From Caldilineaceae bacterium (GTDB lineage: Bacteria > Chloroflexota > Anaerolineae > Caldilineales > Caldilineaceae), in contig JACKBC010000005.1 in assembly GCA_020634755.1 (NCBI GenBank), positions 62,001 through 126,000 on the forward strand: 64,000 nt of DNA, given 5' to 3'. Of the stretch, positions 18,100 to 26,805 are shown in pieces. A program made the translations under genes and the position numbers. The notes beneath the pieces are model-generated. The model ran no database searches and was not told the origin of the DNA. It saw nothing but the letters and a program-made list of their open reading frames with translations. Each line of letters starts with the position of its first letter. Positions within the stretch are counted from its first letter, which is position 1.

Positions 18100-18136
18100 G
18101 CGGGACGCTACCAACCAGCGTCTCGCTTTTTATTTT
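18100..18136 (+). terminator. Rho-independent terminator after the cytochrome gene
   Basis: A 10-bp stem (18100-18109 with 18117-18126, one G-U pair) and 7-base loop are followed by TTTTTATTTT. It is 75 bases past the stop. Confidence 0.85.
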
Positions 18137-18544
18137 GGTCCTCTGTGAGTTAATATTAGCATCTAGACGCGGTCGAAACAGCGCAGGTTATAGGGGAAAA
18201 CTTAATGTGATTATATTGAGCGATGAGCGTTTTGTCACGCACTGTATTGATATGCTCTCTATAGAGTTATTTTGTTTCTTGCCCTTTTCTGCGGAGATAG
18301 AATAAAAGCAGTGGTGACATGATCTGACAGAAAAATGTCAACAGATTGTAAGATAATATAAAGCTGTTTTTTGATAGAGTGTCTATTGGTTCAGGTCCTG
18401 ACAAAATTAGGACATCACCACAAAAATGATCATTACTTTTTGATCGGAACAGAGTCTCTAATATTACGTTATCTATTATTTAATAGATCTATTATTTATT
18501 AGTGCAAAATATATAATGTCTAATGCATAGGCATTTACTACATA
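18137..18544. other. AT-rich intergenic region
   Basis: About 400 bases have markedly lower GC than neighbouring genes, with several short palindromes, for example GTCCTGACAAAATTAGGAC and ATCTATTATTTAATAGAT. The open frame at 18090-18305 crosses the terminator and is not credible. No RNA gene was recognised. Confidence 0.45.
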
Positions 18545-18632
18545 ATCAGTACACCGCAACCGCGTGGCGATCTGGCGTCGGACTCGAGTGGAAACTCCCG
18601 CCCTCTCTCTGGCCGTTGCGATCTACTGCTAA
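18545..18632 (+). repeat. R1 element, copy 2 (upstream of the PP2C-like gene)
   Basis: The left end ATCAGTACACCGCAAC is identical to copy 1 and the right end is GTTGCGATCTACTG. It ends about 22 bases before the ATG of the phosphatase gene, so the ribosome-binding region is immediately next to the element. Confidence 0.8.
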
Positions 18633-18654
18633 TATACCCAGCGGAATCGTTTGA

Positions 18655-21327
18655 ATGCTCCAGACAACTTTAACCGAAAGATTGCTTGAGATTGGGCACG
18701 CCACAGAAGCGGGGGTGGCTAATCAGAAAAATGACGATGCCTATTTAATTTTTCCGGCCTTTTATTTGACCGATTTACAGGCATCAAAACCTGTGCCTGT
18801 CCACGTGTCTATTGTGGCCGATGGCGACGGTGAACACGGTACTGGCGGTGTGGCCAGTCAGCTTGCCGTTGAAAAGATGTATAGCGTCTTAACTGAGTCC
18901 CAAACCACGCCGGTGCAGGAACGCATTTCGGAAGCTATCGATCGCGCCAACGCCGATATCTATCAGGCCACCCAGGAAGATCCAACCTTAAGCAGTATGC
19001 GGTCAACCGTAGTTGTGGCCGCTGTGGTAGATTCTGAAGCTTATTTTGCCCATGTGGGTGATTGTCAAGCCTACGTGCTGCGCGAGAGCACGTTGTGGCG
19101 GCTCACGCGCAATCCCAAGAATACCAGCGCGTCTAGCGCACCGGCCGATACCCAAAATGTCGGTGCGGGCATTGGCCGCGCATTGGGCGAAAAAGCCACC
19201 GTCTCCATCGATCAGCTTATTGTGGCGCCCCCGGAGCTGACCAATGAGAGTGCGAAGGTGGGCGTGCGCGTAAACCGCAGCTGGTTGCCGCTGCAACCAC
19301 AAGATACCATTTTGCTTTGCTCCAAAGGATTGACCGATGTGCTGGAGGCTGAGTCGATCCGAGGCGTTCTTGAGTTATATCCTCCTCAAGAGGCCGCCAA
19401 TCAGCTAATGACCAGTGTGCTTGCGGCTGGAGGCGCCGACAACGCCACCGTTGTCGTCATGCGCTGGAATGGGGAAGTGCACAAAAGCGAGCGGGCTGGT
19501 TTCCGCCTGCCGCGGCCCGTTGGTATTGCGATTGGCGCGCTCATGGTGCTTTTGGCCGTAGTGGTTTGGTGGGTTTTGTCCAGTAACGTCAACGTTACGC
19601 CCATTGCACCAGATGCAAATACCCCAGAAGCGCCGGTGCTGGCCGCCGTTACGGTGACGGGAACAGCGGCTGCCGGCGTAGTGGCCGATGCCGTTGATAC
19701 GCCCTTGGCCACAGAAACACCAACCGTGGATGTTTCCTCACCAACATCAGAAACGTTGCCAACGGTTTCGTCTGTCGTGACGAATGTCGTAACCAGCACG
19801 GTTCCAGTTACACCCTTGGAATCCATTGCGATTGTGCCTACGGCCAATGCCCAGCCAACCAGCGATGGCAACCTTTTTATTACCATTGAGCCGCCTGGCG
19901 CGGAAGGGGCGAATCAACAGGGAACGCCGGCGCCACCATCGGTTGCTGAAGCCGGCCAAACGCAGACAGAAGGTGCTGCTGCCGATTTAACCGCCACCGC
20001 CAATGTGGATTCGGTGCGCAGTGCGGTGGCCGCTACGCTGACGGCTTTGCCCACGCGCACGCCCACTGTCGCGGCAACTTCCACTCCCGTTCCCACTTCG
20101 ACACCAACCAATGTATCTACGCCGCGCCCCACATCGACGCCGACGCCGGATGTGGCGGCCACCCAAACGGCTGAAAGCCAATTACTGGCTGCTTCATTGG
20201 CGGCCACAATGACCGCCATGCCAACGGCGACAGCCACGGCGACAACAGATGTGGCCGCTACAGAGACGGCAGATGCCGTGCGCCTGGCCACATCGATTGC
20301 GGCCACGCTGGCCGCGCAACCGACGGCCACGCCCACCGGTACATATACGCCTGCGCCCACAGATACGCCTGCCGCAACGTCCACGGCGACTGCTACGGCA
20401 ACGAGTACACCCGATAATGGGGCTACCGCCACGGCGGAAGCCGCGCGCTTGTCTGCTTCCATTGCCCAGACGCTGACGGCTCAACCCACGGCCACGTCTA
20501 CCCAGACCAATACACCCATACCCACGGCCACATACACATCTGTGCCGACCAATACACCGCAACCGACGGCTACTGCTACAACGCCGCCGACCAATACGCC
20601 CATACCCACGGCGACGTATACACCAACTGCTGATGGCAATGCCACGGCGACAGCGGAGGCGAGACGTCTCTCCCTGTCACTCGCTGCTACGTTGACGGCG
20701 CGTCCTACGGCCACACCGACCAATAGCGCTACGCCAACACCGCCGCCCACCGCCACGCCCAATGTTGGCGCCACGCGTACGGCAGAGGTGCGCCAATTGG
20801 CTACATCGATTGCCGCAACCCTGACGGCCCGTCCTACATTGACGGCCACACGCACGCCACGGCCTACTTCCACGCCTACCGTGGCCAACACGGCGACTGA
20901 TGTGGCCACGCCGACGGCAACCACTTATGTGCCGCCGGCCAGCAACAGTGTGCGTCTGTTGAGCCCCGCCGCCGGTACGACCGTTGACAGCGCGATGCGC
21001 TTTACATGGGATGCCAACTTTGCGCCAGCAGCTGGTCAAGGGTTTGAGCTGGTCTTCTGGAAAGATGGGCAGGATCCCATCCGCAATGGTTTTGGTCTGG
21101 CTGCTCCGACCGCAAACACCGATGTGCTCATCGATTTGCCAAATCTTGACAGCCGTTTGGGCGATCTGTTGGAACCGGGCGACTACCGATGGGGAATTCT
21201 GTTGGTACAAGCTGAGCCTTATCAGCGGCTTCAATACCTGGGCGAAGGATTTGCCGTGCACTACGCACGTTCGGGCGGTGGCGGATCTAGCGGTAGCTCG
21301 GGCGGTGGCGTCAGCTCGGGTGAATAG
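18655..21327 (+). CDS. PP2C-like phosphatase with transmembrane anchor and long Thr/Pro repeat region
   Basis: The 890-residue protein starts with a cytoplasmic PP2C/PPM domain (about 10-275): NQKNDDAYLI, the metal motif VADGDGEHGTGG (54-65), FAHVGDCQAYVL and GADNATVVVM. Such domains dephosphorylate Ser/Thr. Some metal-ligand positions look altered (VADGDGEHG instead of VADGMGGH), so activity is not certain. One helix at about 288-308 is followed by an extracellular Thr/Pro/Ala-rich region of about 450 residues. It holds about six diverged copies of a unit ending S(I/L)AATLTA(Q/R)PTATPT. Then comes a beta-sandwich-like C-terminal domain (SVRLLSPAAGTTVD ...) and a Gly/Ser tail. It may link wall sensing to phosphorylation. 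Confidence 0.82.
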   Translation: MLQTTLTERLLEIGHATEAGVANQKNDDAYLIFPAFYLTDLQASKPVPVHVSIVADGDGEHGTGGVASQLAVEKMYSVLTESQTTPVQERISEAIDRANADIYQATQEDPTLSSMRSTVVVAAVVDSEAYFAHVGDCQAYVLRESTLWRLTRNPKNTSASSAPADTQNVGAGIGRALGEKATVSIDQLIVAPPELTNESAKVGVRVNRSWLPLQPQDTILLCSKGLTDVLEAESIRGVLELYPPQEAANQLMTSVLAAGGADNATVVVMRWNGEVHKSERAGFRLPRPVGIAIGALMVLLAVVVWWVLSSNVNVTPIAPDANTPEAPVLAAVTVTGTAAAGVVADAVDTPLATETPTVDVSSPTSETLPTVSSVVTNVVTSTVPVTPLESIAIVPTANAQPTSDGNLFITIEPPGAEGANQQGTPAPPSVAEAGQTQTEGAAADLTATANVDSVRSAVAATLTALPTRTPTVAATSTPVPTSTPTNVSTPRPTSTPTPDVAATQTAESQLLAASLAATMTAMPTATATATTDVAATETADAVRLATSIAATLAAQPTATPTGTYTPAPTDTPAATSTATATATSTPDNGATATAEAARLSASIAQTLTAQPTATSTQTNTPIPTATYTSVPTNTPQPTATATTPPTNTPIPTATYTPTADGNATATAEARRLSLSLAATLTARPTATPTNSATPTPPPTATPNVGATRTAEVRQLATSIAATLTARPTLTATRTPRPTSTPTVANTATDVATPTATTYVPPASNSVRLLSPAAGTTVDSAMRFTWDANFAPAAGQGFELVFWKDGQDPIRNGFGLAAPTANTDVLIDLPNLDSRLGDLLEPGDYRWGILLVQAEPYQRLQYLGEGFAVHYARSGGGGSSGSSGGGVSSGE

Positions 21328-21332
21328 TGTAG

Positions 21333-21417
21333 CGGTAGATCGCAACCCACTGCAATAGGCCAGGATTCAGTAAACAAGAATAGCGCCTGGATTGCCACGC
21401 GGTTGCGAGGTACCGAT
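21333..21417 (-). repeat. R1 element, copy 3, reverse orientation
   Basis: Read on the minus strand this matches the family, with ends GGTACCTCGCAACC and GTTGCGATCTACCG, an inverted pair resembling ATCAGTA...GCAAC. It lies 31 bases before the kelch-protein start and six bases after the phosphatase stop. It is more diverged than copies 1, 2, 4 and 5. Confidence 0.6.
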
Positions 21418-21447
21418 TGTTGATGATTACCAAACCCAGAGGGAAAT

Positions 21448-23382
21448 ATGAATAACCTGAGAATACCTGCCAACAGATTAGCTGTTTGTGTATTCATTGT
21501 CGCCCTCATTGCTGCAAGCGTTCTTGTTAGTTTATCACTTTCTGTTGCGCAATCTGCTCATGTAGAAGCCGCACGATTTGTACCGATTGGCAACTGGTCG
21601 CCAACGACACTGTTGCCGCAGCCTTTGGCGGCCTGGAACGCATTTGTGCATAACGGCGCCATCTATACTATCGGTGGGCGCAACAGTTCGGACCAACCCA
21701 CCAAAACAACCTATTACGCCAAAATTCAGAGTAATGGCGAATTGGGTGCATGGACCAGCACACAACCACTACCAGTTGCCCTCTATTTGCATTCTGTTAG
21801 CGTTGATGACACGTACGTTTATGTGGTGGGCGGCTGGAGCGGCAGCCAGACGGAAAGCACCATTTGGCGCGCTCCTTTTGATGCCAATGGCGGCCTGGGC
21901 GCCTGGACCAATGTTGGTTCTTATCCGGTAAATATTGATCTGCATGGCTCTGTGATTGCCAACGGCCATTTGTATGTGCTGGGTGGCTGGAATGGCCTCC
22001 AGCCTTTGAACAACGTCTATTATGCGGAAACGGCAGCTGGCGGCATTGGTCAATGGCAGGTCGCCAATCCGTTGCCGGTCCCACTTTATCGTCTGGCGGT
22101 CACAGTATATAAAGATGTAATCTATGTGAGCGGTGGATATGACAACAATCAAACCGCCCGCAATAGCGTCTATTATGCCAAAATAAATGCAGATGGCAGC
22201 CTAGGCGCATGGCAGACCGCCACAGCCATGCCAAGGGCGCTCTATTATCATCGCATGGTGGTGCACGATGGCCAATTGGTGGTTCTGGGCGGCAAAGATG
22301 ACGGCGCGGAATATGCCAATGTCTATGCGGCCACTATCAACAGTGACGGTACAATTGGCAGTTGGTCTACGCAGCCTTCCTTGCCCCAATCTATCTATCG
22401 TTTTGGGGCAGCTACCGCTCAGCTCCATGATTCGGAATTAATTTATGTGGTGGGCGGCGTCAATGGCGCCACCATTCTCAATACCGTCTATCGTTCAGAC
22501 GCGCCGCCTGCCCCCACTCCTACGCCCACGTTGCCGCCCGTATTTCTGAACGTGCAATTGCAGAATGAACCAGCGCATTGGGTGGCGCCTGGTGAAGAAA
22601 TCAAATACACGATTCGCTATGAAAATAACACCAACGAGAGTGTCACCGACGTGACCGTTGAAAATCTGATTCCAGAGAATAGCGAACTGGTAAATGACAG
22701 CTTGCGGCCCATTGGCACGGTGATTGCGGCTGGCAACGCCAACATTGTTTCATGGTCACTCAACGAGGTAGATGCCGGCGATAGCGGCCAGGTTTCGTTT
22801 ACAGTGCGGCGCATGTTGCCCACCCCAGTCTCTTCGGTACCCCGGGCATTGAGCATCGGTTTGTCTGGTCCCACGTCGGTAGATAAAGGCGAAACCATCC
22901 GCTACCGGCTCACGGTGACCAATGAGGTGCCAATTGAGCTGAAAAATATTGTGGTGACCAACGAATTGCCATATGGCGCCCAGTATGTGGCCAACAGCGG
23001 CGGCGAATTGGTGGATGGCAATATTGTGCAATGGACATTGGCCTCCATGCCGGCGGATACACCTGGACCACCGCGCATTCCCAGCACCGCTACTTTTGAA
23101 TATGAAGTGACGGCGCCTCACACCATTGTCAATAGCAACTTCCGCGTGGTGGCGGATGCGCCGTCCGGCTCAGGGCCGGGGCCGGTCGGGCTGGGGCGGA
23201 ATATGGTGGTGACAAAGGTGGGCAATACGGACCCCGAAGGTCCCGGTGACGGCGTCATTATTATCAACGAAGGCGCAACCATTTCGTGGCAATATAATGA
23301 CCAGGTGAGCCAGGACACGTCCAATGAGGTCCGTAATCCTGAGCTGCGCAAATTTACCTACATGCCGCTGGTCAAGCGGTAG
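21448..23382 (+). CDS. secreted kelch-repeat and DUF11-domain surface protein
   Basis: The product (644 residues) starts with a signal peptide or anchor helix (1-37). About six kelch-type blades follow (45-350), each with units like YTIGGRN, YVVGGWSGSQ, YVLGGWNG and YVSGGYDNNQ. Blades 1, 3 and 5 share ...YYAKI(Q/N)..G.LGAW. From about 365 to 620 there are two DUF11-like repeats (VTDVTVENLIPENSELV, LKNIVVTNELPYGAQYV), common in bacterial surface proteins. The C-terminus is FTYMPLVKR, close to a YLPLV-type motif that also occurs in the chitinase-like protein near 56.4 kb. A cell-surface adhesion or binding role is inference. Confidence 0.8.
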   Translation: MNNLRIPANRLAVCVFIVALIAASVLVSLSLSVAQSAHVEAARFVPIGNWSPTTLLPQPLAAWNAFVHNGAIYTIGGRNSSDQPTKTTYYAKIQSNGELGAWTSTQPLPVALYLHSVSVDDTYVYVVGGWSGSQTESTIWRAPFDANGGLGAWTNVGSYPVNIDLHGSVIANGHLYVLGGWNGLQPLNNVYYAETAAGGIGQWQVANPLPVPLYRLAVTVYKDVIYVSGGYDNNQTARNSVYYAKINADGSLGAWQTATAMPRALYYHRMVVHDGQLVVLGGKDDGAEYANVYAATINSDGTIGSWSTQPSLPQSIYRFGAATAQLHDSELIYVVGGVNGATILNTVYRSDAPPAPTPTPTLPPVFLNVQLQNEPAHWVAPGEEIKYTIRYENNTNESVTDVTVENLIPENSELVNDSLRPIGTVIAAGNANIVSWSLNEVDAGDSGQVSFTVRRMLPTPVSSVPRALSIGLSGPTSVDKGETIRYRLTVTNEVPIELKNIVVTNELPYGAQYVANSGGELVDGNIVQWTLASMPADTPGPPRIPSTATFEYEVTAPHTIVNSNFRVVADAPSGSGPGPVGLGRNMVVTKVGNTDPEGPGDGVIIINEGATISWQYNDQVSQDTSNEVRNPELRKFTYMPLVKR

Positions 23383-23437
23383 CACACGCAATCAGCGTTC
23401 GCGGCAAAACCCGCTTTTCGCTTTGTGAGCATCCTGT

Positions 23438-23516
23438 TGTCTGCCCGCAAATTCGCTTGTGATTGGCGTAAGTTGGCCGAGTGAAAAACGTCGTCATAAA
23501 CGAATTTACAGGCAAT
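23438..23516. repeat. R3 element, copy 3 (diverged)
   Basis: The ends CTGCCCGCAAATTCG and CGAATTTACAGGCA form an inverted repeat with two mismatches. It lies between the convergent kelch and kinase genes, ending three bases before the kinase stop codon. The similarity to the other R3 copies is restricted mostly to the ends. Confidence 0.5.
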
Positions 23517-23518
23517 TT

Positions 23519-24649
23519 TTAGGTGATTAAATTACACGCCTCATCGCCCAGCTTGAGCAGGTAGTGACCAAGTGCGGCTGCTTGTTGAGGCCCGCCGGGG
23601 CTGAGTAAGCGCGGCGGTTCGGCATCGGGCGGCAGGGCGGCTACACGGCGCGCCACATTGGGCAGCTTAGTGGCCGGTTCGGCTACACCCACTTTGAGCG
23701 CGGCTAATGCTGTAAAGCCAAAACGCACCAGCCGCGCGTCACCCCGCCAACCCGCATCGCGCAAGCCGGCAATATACCCATCAAAAATTAGCTGATCCAG
23801 CTGGGGAATGCGCGCCACATCAATGGCGACAAAGCTCAGCGTGGCGGCAAAAAGCGGAATCAACTCCTCGCCCAATTGCCCCAACCCAGCTGCGCCCCAG
23901 TCGAGCGCCACCGTTTGGGCGCGTCCTTCTGCGTTGCGCCGCGCCATGAGGTTGCGTCGAAAGGCATCGCGGTGGCAAAAGGTGAGCGGCAATTCCGCCA
24001 ACGCCGCCAAGAGATGCTCGCGCTTATCCCACAGCCTGCGGATGCGCTGGATACGGTTGCCGGTTAATAATTCGGCGAAGAGTGAATGAGTCAATGATGG
24101 CAATTCTGAGATGCCTGGGGCAGCCAGGGCGAGCCGCTCGTGGACGTCCGGCTGCCGCAGCCACGGTTGCCGCGGCAGTGGCCGATTCACCAAATAGGCG
24201 CCATTCATCTGGCCCAAATGGCGCGCCGCCACGCCATATTGAGTCAGCGCCCATTCATCTTGCATCTCAGCCCCCATGTCCTCCAGCCAGAGCCATTGGG
24301 ATTGGTCCGATTGCGGCGTGATGGCAAAGCAGCGCGGTGTCAGCAAATCGTCCGGTAAATCTGCCAGCAGGCCAGACTGATAGAGCAGCGATTCCCGTTG
24401 CCAATAATCGTAATCCGTTGCTGCCTGCCCACCGTGCGCCGGACTGATTATCTTGAGGATAAGCGACCACGGTCGATTGCCCGCGCTGGTTTGGGCTTGC
24501 CCGGCAATGCGATGGACGGCGGCGCCACTAAAACCGCCGTGCAATGGCTGATGCGTCCAATTGCGCACCATTGCAGAATCATCGGCCAATACTTGGCGCA
24601 CTGCTGAATTTAGCTGGGACTGGTCAATAGATTCAATATGTGGTGACAT
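23519..24649 (-). CDS. APH/choline-kinase-like phosphotransferase
   Basis: This is an aminoglycoside-phosphotransferase-fold protein of 376 residues (ATG at 24649, with AGAGGA upstream; the frame extends to 24739). Kinase-like motifs are the Lys in SLILKII, the catalytic loop FCHRDAFRRNLMAR (HxDxxxxN type) and the metal-binding VALDWGAAGLGQLGEEL. The substrate cannot be deduced. Related proteins phosphorylate small hydroxyl compounds and a few confer drug resistance, but nothing here points to resistance. Confidence 0.8.
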   Translation of the reverse strand: MSPHIESIDQSQLNSAVRQVLADDSAMVRNWTHQPLHGGFSGAAVHRIAGQAQTSAGNRPWSLILKIISPAHGGQAATDYDYWQRESLLYQSGLLADLPDDLLTPRCFAITPQSDQSQWLWLEDMGAEMQDEWALTQYGVAARHLGQMNGAYLVNRPLPRQPWLRQPDVHERLALAAPGISELPSLTHSLFAELLTGNRIQRIRRLWDKREHLLAALAELPLTFCHRDAFRRNLMARRNAEGRAQTVALDWGAAGLGQLGEELIPLFAATLSFVAIDVARIPQLDQLIFDGYIAGLRDAGWRGDARLVRFGFTALAALKVGVAEPATKLPNVARRVAALPPDAEPPRLLSPGGPQQAAALGHYLLKLGDEACNLIT

Positions 24650-24719
24650 ATGCAATCCTCTAGATCTTTGACCTCTCAGGCCACGGCTGGATAGTTGCTT
24701 CTGTTTTAAACTACAAAAC

Positions 24720-24748
24720 TTGCATTGAATCGGCTCCACCGCTATAAT
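24720..24748 (+). promoter_or_regulatory. sigma-A promoter for tRNA-Ser
   Basis: TTGCAT (24720-24725) and a perfect TATAAT (24743-24748) are separated by 17 bases. Transcription would start about six to seven bases before the tRNA at 24761. Confidence 0.8.
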
Positions 24749-24758
24749 TAGCAGTCTT

Positions 24759-24855
<97 letters not shown>

Positions 24856-24860
24856 GCAGT

Positions 24861-24904
24861 CAGCCGGTCAGCTTTTCAGCTATTAGCCAAAAGCTGACCG
24901 GCTG
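24861..24904. repeat. 16-bp perfect inverted repeat between tRNA-Ser and SRP RNA
   Basis: The arms at 24861-24876 and 24889-24904 are perfectly complementary with a 12-base loop. It may help terminate or process the tRNA transcript. There is no U-run. Confidence 0.6.
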
Positions 24905-24924
24905 AAGTGCCGACAAGCTTCATT

Positions 24925-25072
24925 CGTGTGTTTTCATCGCTTCGTCAGGTGCTGGGTCCTGTGCAGCAGGGCACCGTGAACCCCGCCAGGGCCGGAAGGC
25001 AGCAACGGTAAGCGGCCCGCCTTGGGTGACATGGGGGTGCCTGGTATGCTGGCGAAGCGTTGAAAGCACACG
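24925..25072 (+). ncRNA. ffs: signal recognition particle RNA (small bacterial type)
   Basis: This is the RNA of the SRP, which with Ffh targets nascent membrane proteins. The SRP domain IV signature is intact: CAGGGCCGGAAGGCAGCAAC followed by GGTAAGCGG, with the GGAA tetraloop and asymmetric internal loop. The flanking arms CGTGTGTTTTCATCGCTTCG (from 24925) and their complement ending at 25072 pair almost perfectly, giving one long hairpin. The exact ends are estimated from this pairing, and the mature RNA may be shorter (about 24936-25062). A terminator follows. Confidence 0.95.
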
Positions 25073-25094
25073 AATTTTTTTATACGATTTTCCC

Positions 25095-25130
25095 AGAAGC
25101 CCGAATCGAGAGATTCGGGCTTCTTTATTT
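25095..25130 (+). terminator. Rho-independent terminator after ffs
   Basis: A perfect 13-bp stem (25095-25107 with 25112-25124) with a GAGA tetraloop is followed by TTATTT. Confidence 0.92.
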
Positions 25131-25220
25131 CTAACCATTTGCGCGGATAAAACGTATAAGCGTATTCTGCCCGCCCGCGCAGGGCCTTGCACGCAAAGCT
25201 GCCCGGATGGCAAGATGATG

Positions 25221-25352
25221 AGAAGCTGTCTGAAAAGGTGGTTGAGGTGTGTCACATTCCGAGAAAGGGCCAATTGCGCATGATGTGACCAGGATTTCGT
25301 GGCCCTTTCCCGGAATATTTTTGGACCAATTGTGACTTTTCAGACAGCTTCT
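25221..25352. repeat. 132-bp element with perfect 17-bp terminal inverted repeats
   Basis: AGAAGCTGTCTGAAAAG (25221-25237) is repeated as its exact complement at 25336-25352. The interior also has inner complementary blocks (AAAGGGCCA and TGGCCCTTT), so the whole can fold. It carries no coding frame and looks like a non-autonomous transposable element (MITE). It lies 69 bases after the stop of the minus-strand DinB-like gene. Confidence 0.8.
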
Positions 25353-25420
25353 GAAATTGTGCTGGGCGCATCATCTGTCATTCGGGCATCAATTTTGGTT
25401 CCACCCGTTGGCAATCGGTC

Positions 25421-25933
25421 TTACATCGGGTAGCCCTTTAACCCCTGTAATCCCTTAATGGTGGAGATCTCGCCTGTATGGCAATAGGTGTTCATCAGCA
25501 TAATGTTGAAGACCCAGCCCACCGAAAATTTACCAAACGGCAGCTCGATCTCACGCGCCAAATCACTGTCGTTCAGCGTAGACAAATAGTCGTCCACGGC
25601 GGCAAATACGGCTTTGCTATATGCCTGAATCGCCTCTGCGTCAATTGTGACTGTATTCATCCATTCGGTGGAATCACCTTGAGGCGGGGGCTCGCTGATG
25701 CCTGTCTTGCCGGCAAATGTGCTGGCAATGAGCGGTGCTTGGCCAGCAACCTGCCCCACAACGAAGAAATCCAGCCCGCTTAAAATATGCGCGATGTGGC
25801 CGGCAATGGGAGTTGCCTTACCACCGGGGGCATATTGGGCGACTGCGCTGGTCACTCCGCCCATGGTGCCCTCTAGCCATCCGGCCGCCTCCTTGTACTG
25901 CGTACGTAAAAGACTAACTGCACTGTTAGACAT
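25421..25933 (-). CDS. DinB-superfamily protein
   Basis: This 170-residue protein looks like a four-helix DinB/YfiT-type protein. From the ATG at 25933 (AAAGGA upstream) the sequence contains a helix with GHIAHILSGLDFF and a C-terminal NTYCHTGEISTIKGLQGLKGYP, which carry histidines typical of the metal site. Members are metal-binding proteins, often thiol-dependent transferases or hydrolases, with mostly unknown substrates. A second distant member is encoded at 50025. Confidence 0.7.
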   Translation of the reverse strand: MSNSAVSLLRTQYKEAAGWLEGTMGGVTSAVAQYAPGGKATPIAGHIAHILSGLDFFVVGQVAGQAPLIASTFAGKTGISEPPPQGDSTEWMNTVTIDAEAIQAYSKAVFAAVDDYLSTLNDSDLAREIELPFGKFSVGWVFNIMLMNTYCHTGEISTIKGLQGLKGYPM

Positions 25934-26031
25934 ATTTTTTCCTTTCTTGTGGTAGGGCTTGCGCTTGGATAATAGGCCTATATGCAAGCCATAAACGATA
26001 CGATAATCAATAGAGCCATTCTGCCCAAATT

Positions 26032-26805
26032 TTAACCGAGCTGCTGCAATCGCTCCATTACAATGGTGGTGGCGGCCAATGCCGCGGTTTCGGCGCGCAA
26101 TATGCGCGGACCAAGAGAGACCGGCTGCCAGCCCTGACGTGTGGCCATTGCTGCTTCATCGGGGGCAATGCCGCCTTCTGGGCCAAGCAATACGTTGACG
26201 GCCAGAGACCCATCAGATTGGGTCGGCGTACTGGCCACGGCCTGCCCCAGCGCCGGAACTTCATCCCCAGCGGCGTATGCTTCCCAGGGCATGTAACGCG
26301 CGTTTTGGGCATGATGCACGGCTTCCCCCCAAGTGAGCGGCGCATGCAGCTGTGGCAAACGGGTTCGCCCGCTCTGTTCGGCGGCTTCTTGCACAATGTG
26401 CCGCCAGCGCACGTACTTTTTCAGCAGCGCCGCCGCCGGCCGTACAATGCTGCGCTCGCTGATGACCGGCACAAAACAGGAAACCCCTAATTCGGTTCCC
26501 TTTTGCAGCACCCACTCAAACTTGTCCGCCTTTAGGCTGCTTTGATAGAGCGTTAAATGTACCGTCGGTTCGCCAGGCGCGGCGTGCACATCGAGCACGA
26601 GGCCGGTTGCACTTTCCCGCTCCAATCTGGTGATTTCAGCCCCATAGGCCGCGCCATTGCCATCAAGCAGCACAATGGGCACGCCGACATTGAGTCGCAG
26701 CACGTTGCGCAACTGGTGCGCAATGGGCGCTAAATCTACGGTGCGGCCGGGTTGCAGCGGCGTGTTCAACAGGAAAAAGCGGTGCACGGCGCGCTTATTC
26801 CGCAA
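26032..26805 (-). CDS. rsmE: 16S rRNA (uracil(1498)-N(3))-methyltransferase
   Basis: RsmE is a SPOUT-class enzyme that methylates U1498 of 16S rRNA. The 257-residue protein has the N-terminal PUA-like part (HRFFLLN, HQLRNVLRLNVG). The SPOUT part contains DKFEWVLQKGTELGV, EQSGRTRLPQ, LLGPEGGIAPDE and LGPRILRAETAALAA, which form the knotted AdoMet site. The gene overlaps the end of prmA by 11 bases, so the two are co-transcribed. Confidence 0.96.
   Translation of the reverse strand: MRNKRAVHRFFLLNTPLQPGRTVDLAPIAHQLRNVLRLNVGVPIVLLDGNGAAYGAEITRLERESATGLVLDVHAAPGEPTVHLTLYQSSLKADKFEWVLQKGTELGVSCFVPVISERSIVRPAAALLKKYVRWRHIVQEAAEQSGRTRLPQLHAPLTWGEAVHHAQNARYMPWEAYAAGDEVPALGQAVASTPTQSDGSLAVNVLLGPEGGIAPDEAAMATRQGWQPVSLGPRILRAETAALAATTIVMERLQQLG

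Noticed and set aside
18090..18305. 71-codon frame after the cytochrome gene
   Set aside because: It runs through a strong terminator and has no ribosome-binding site or homology pattern.
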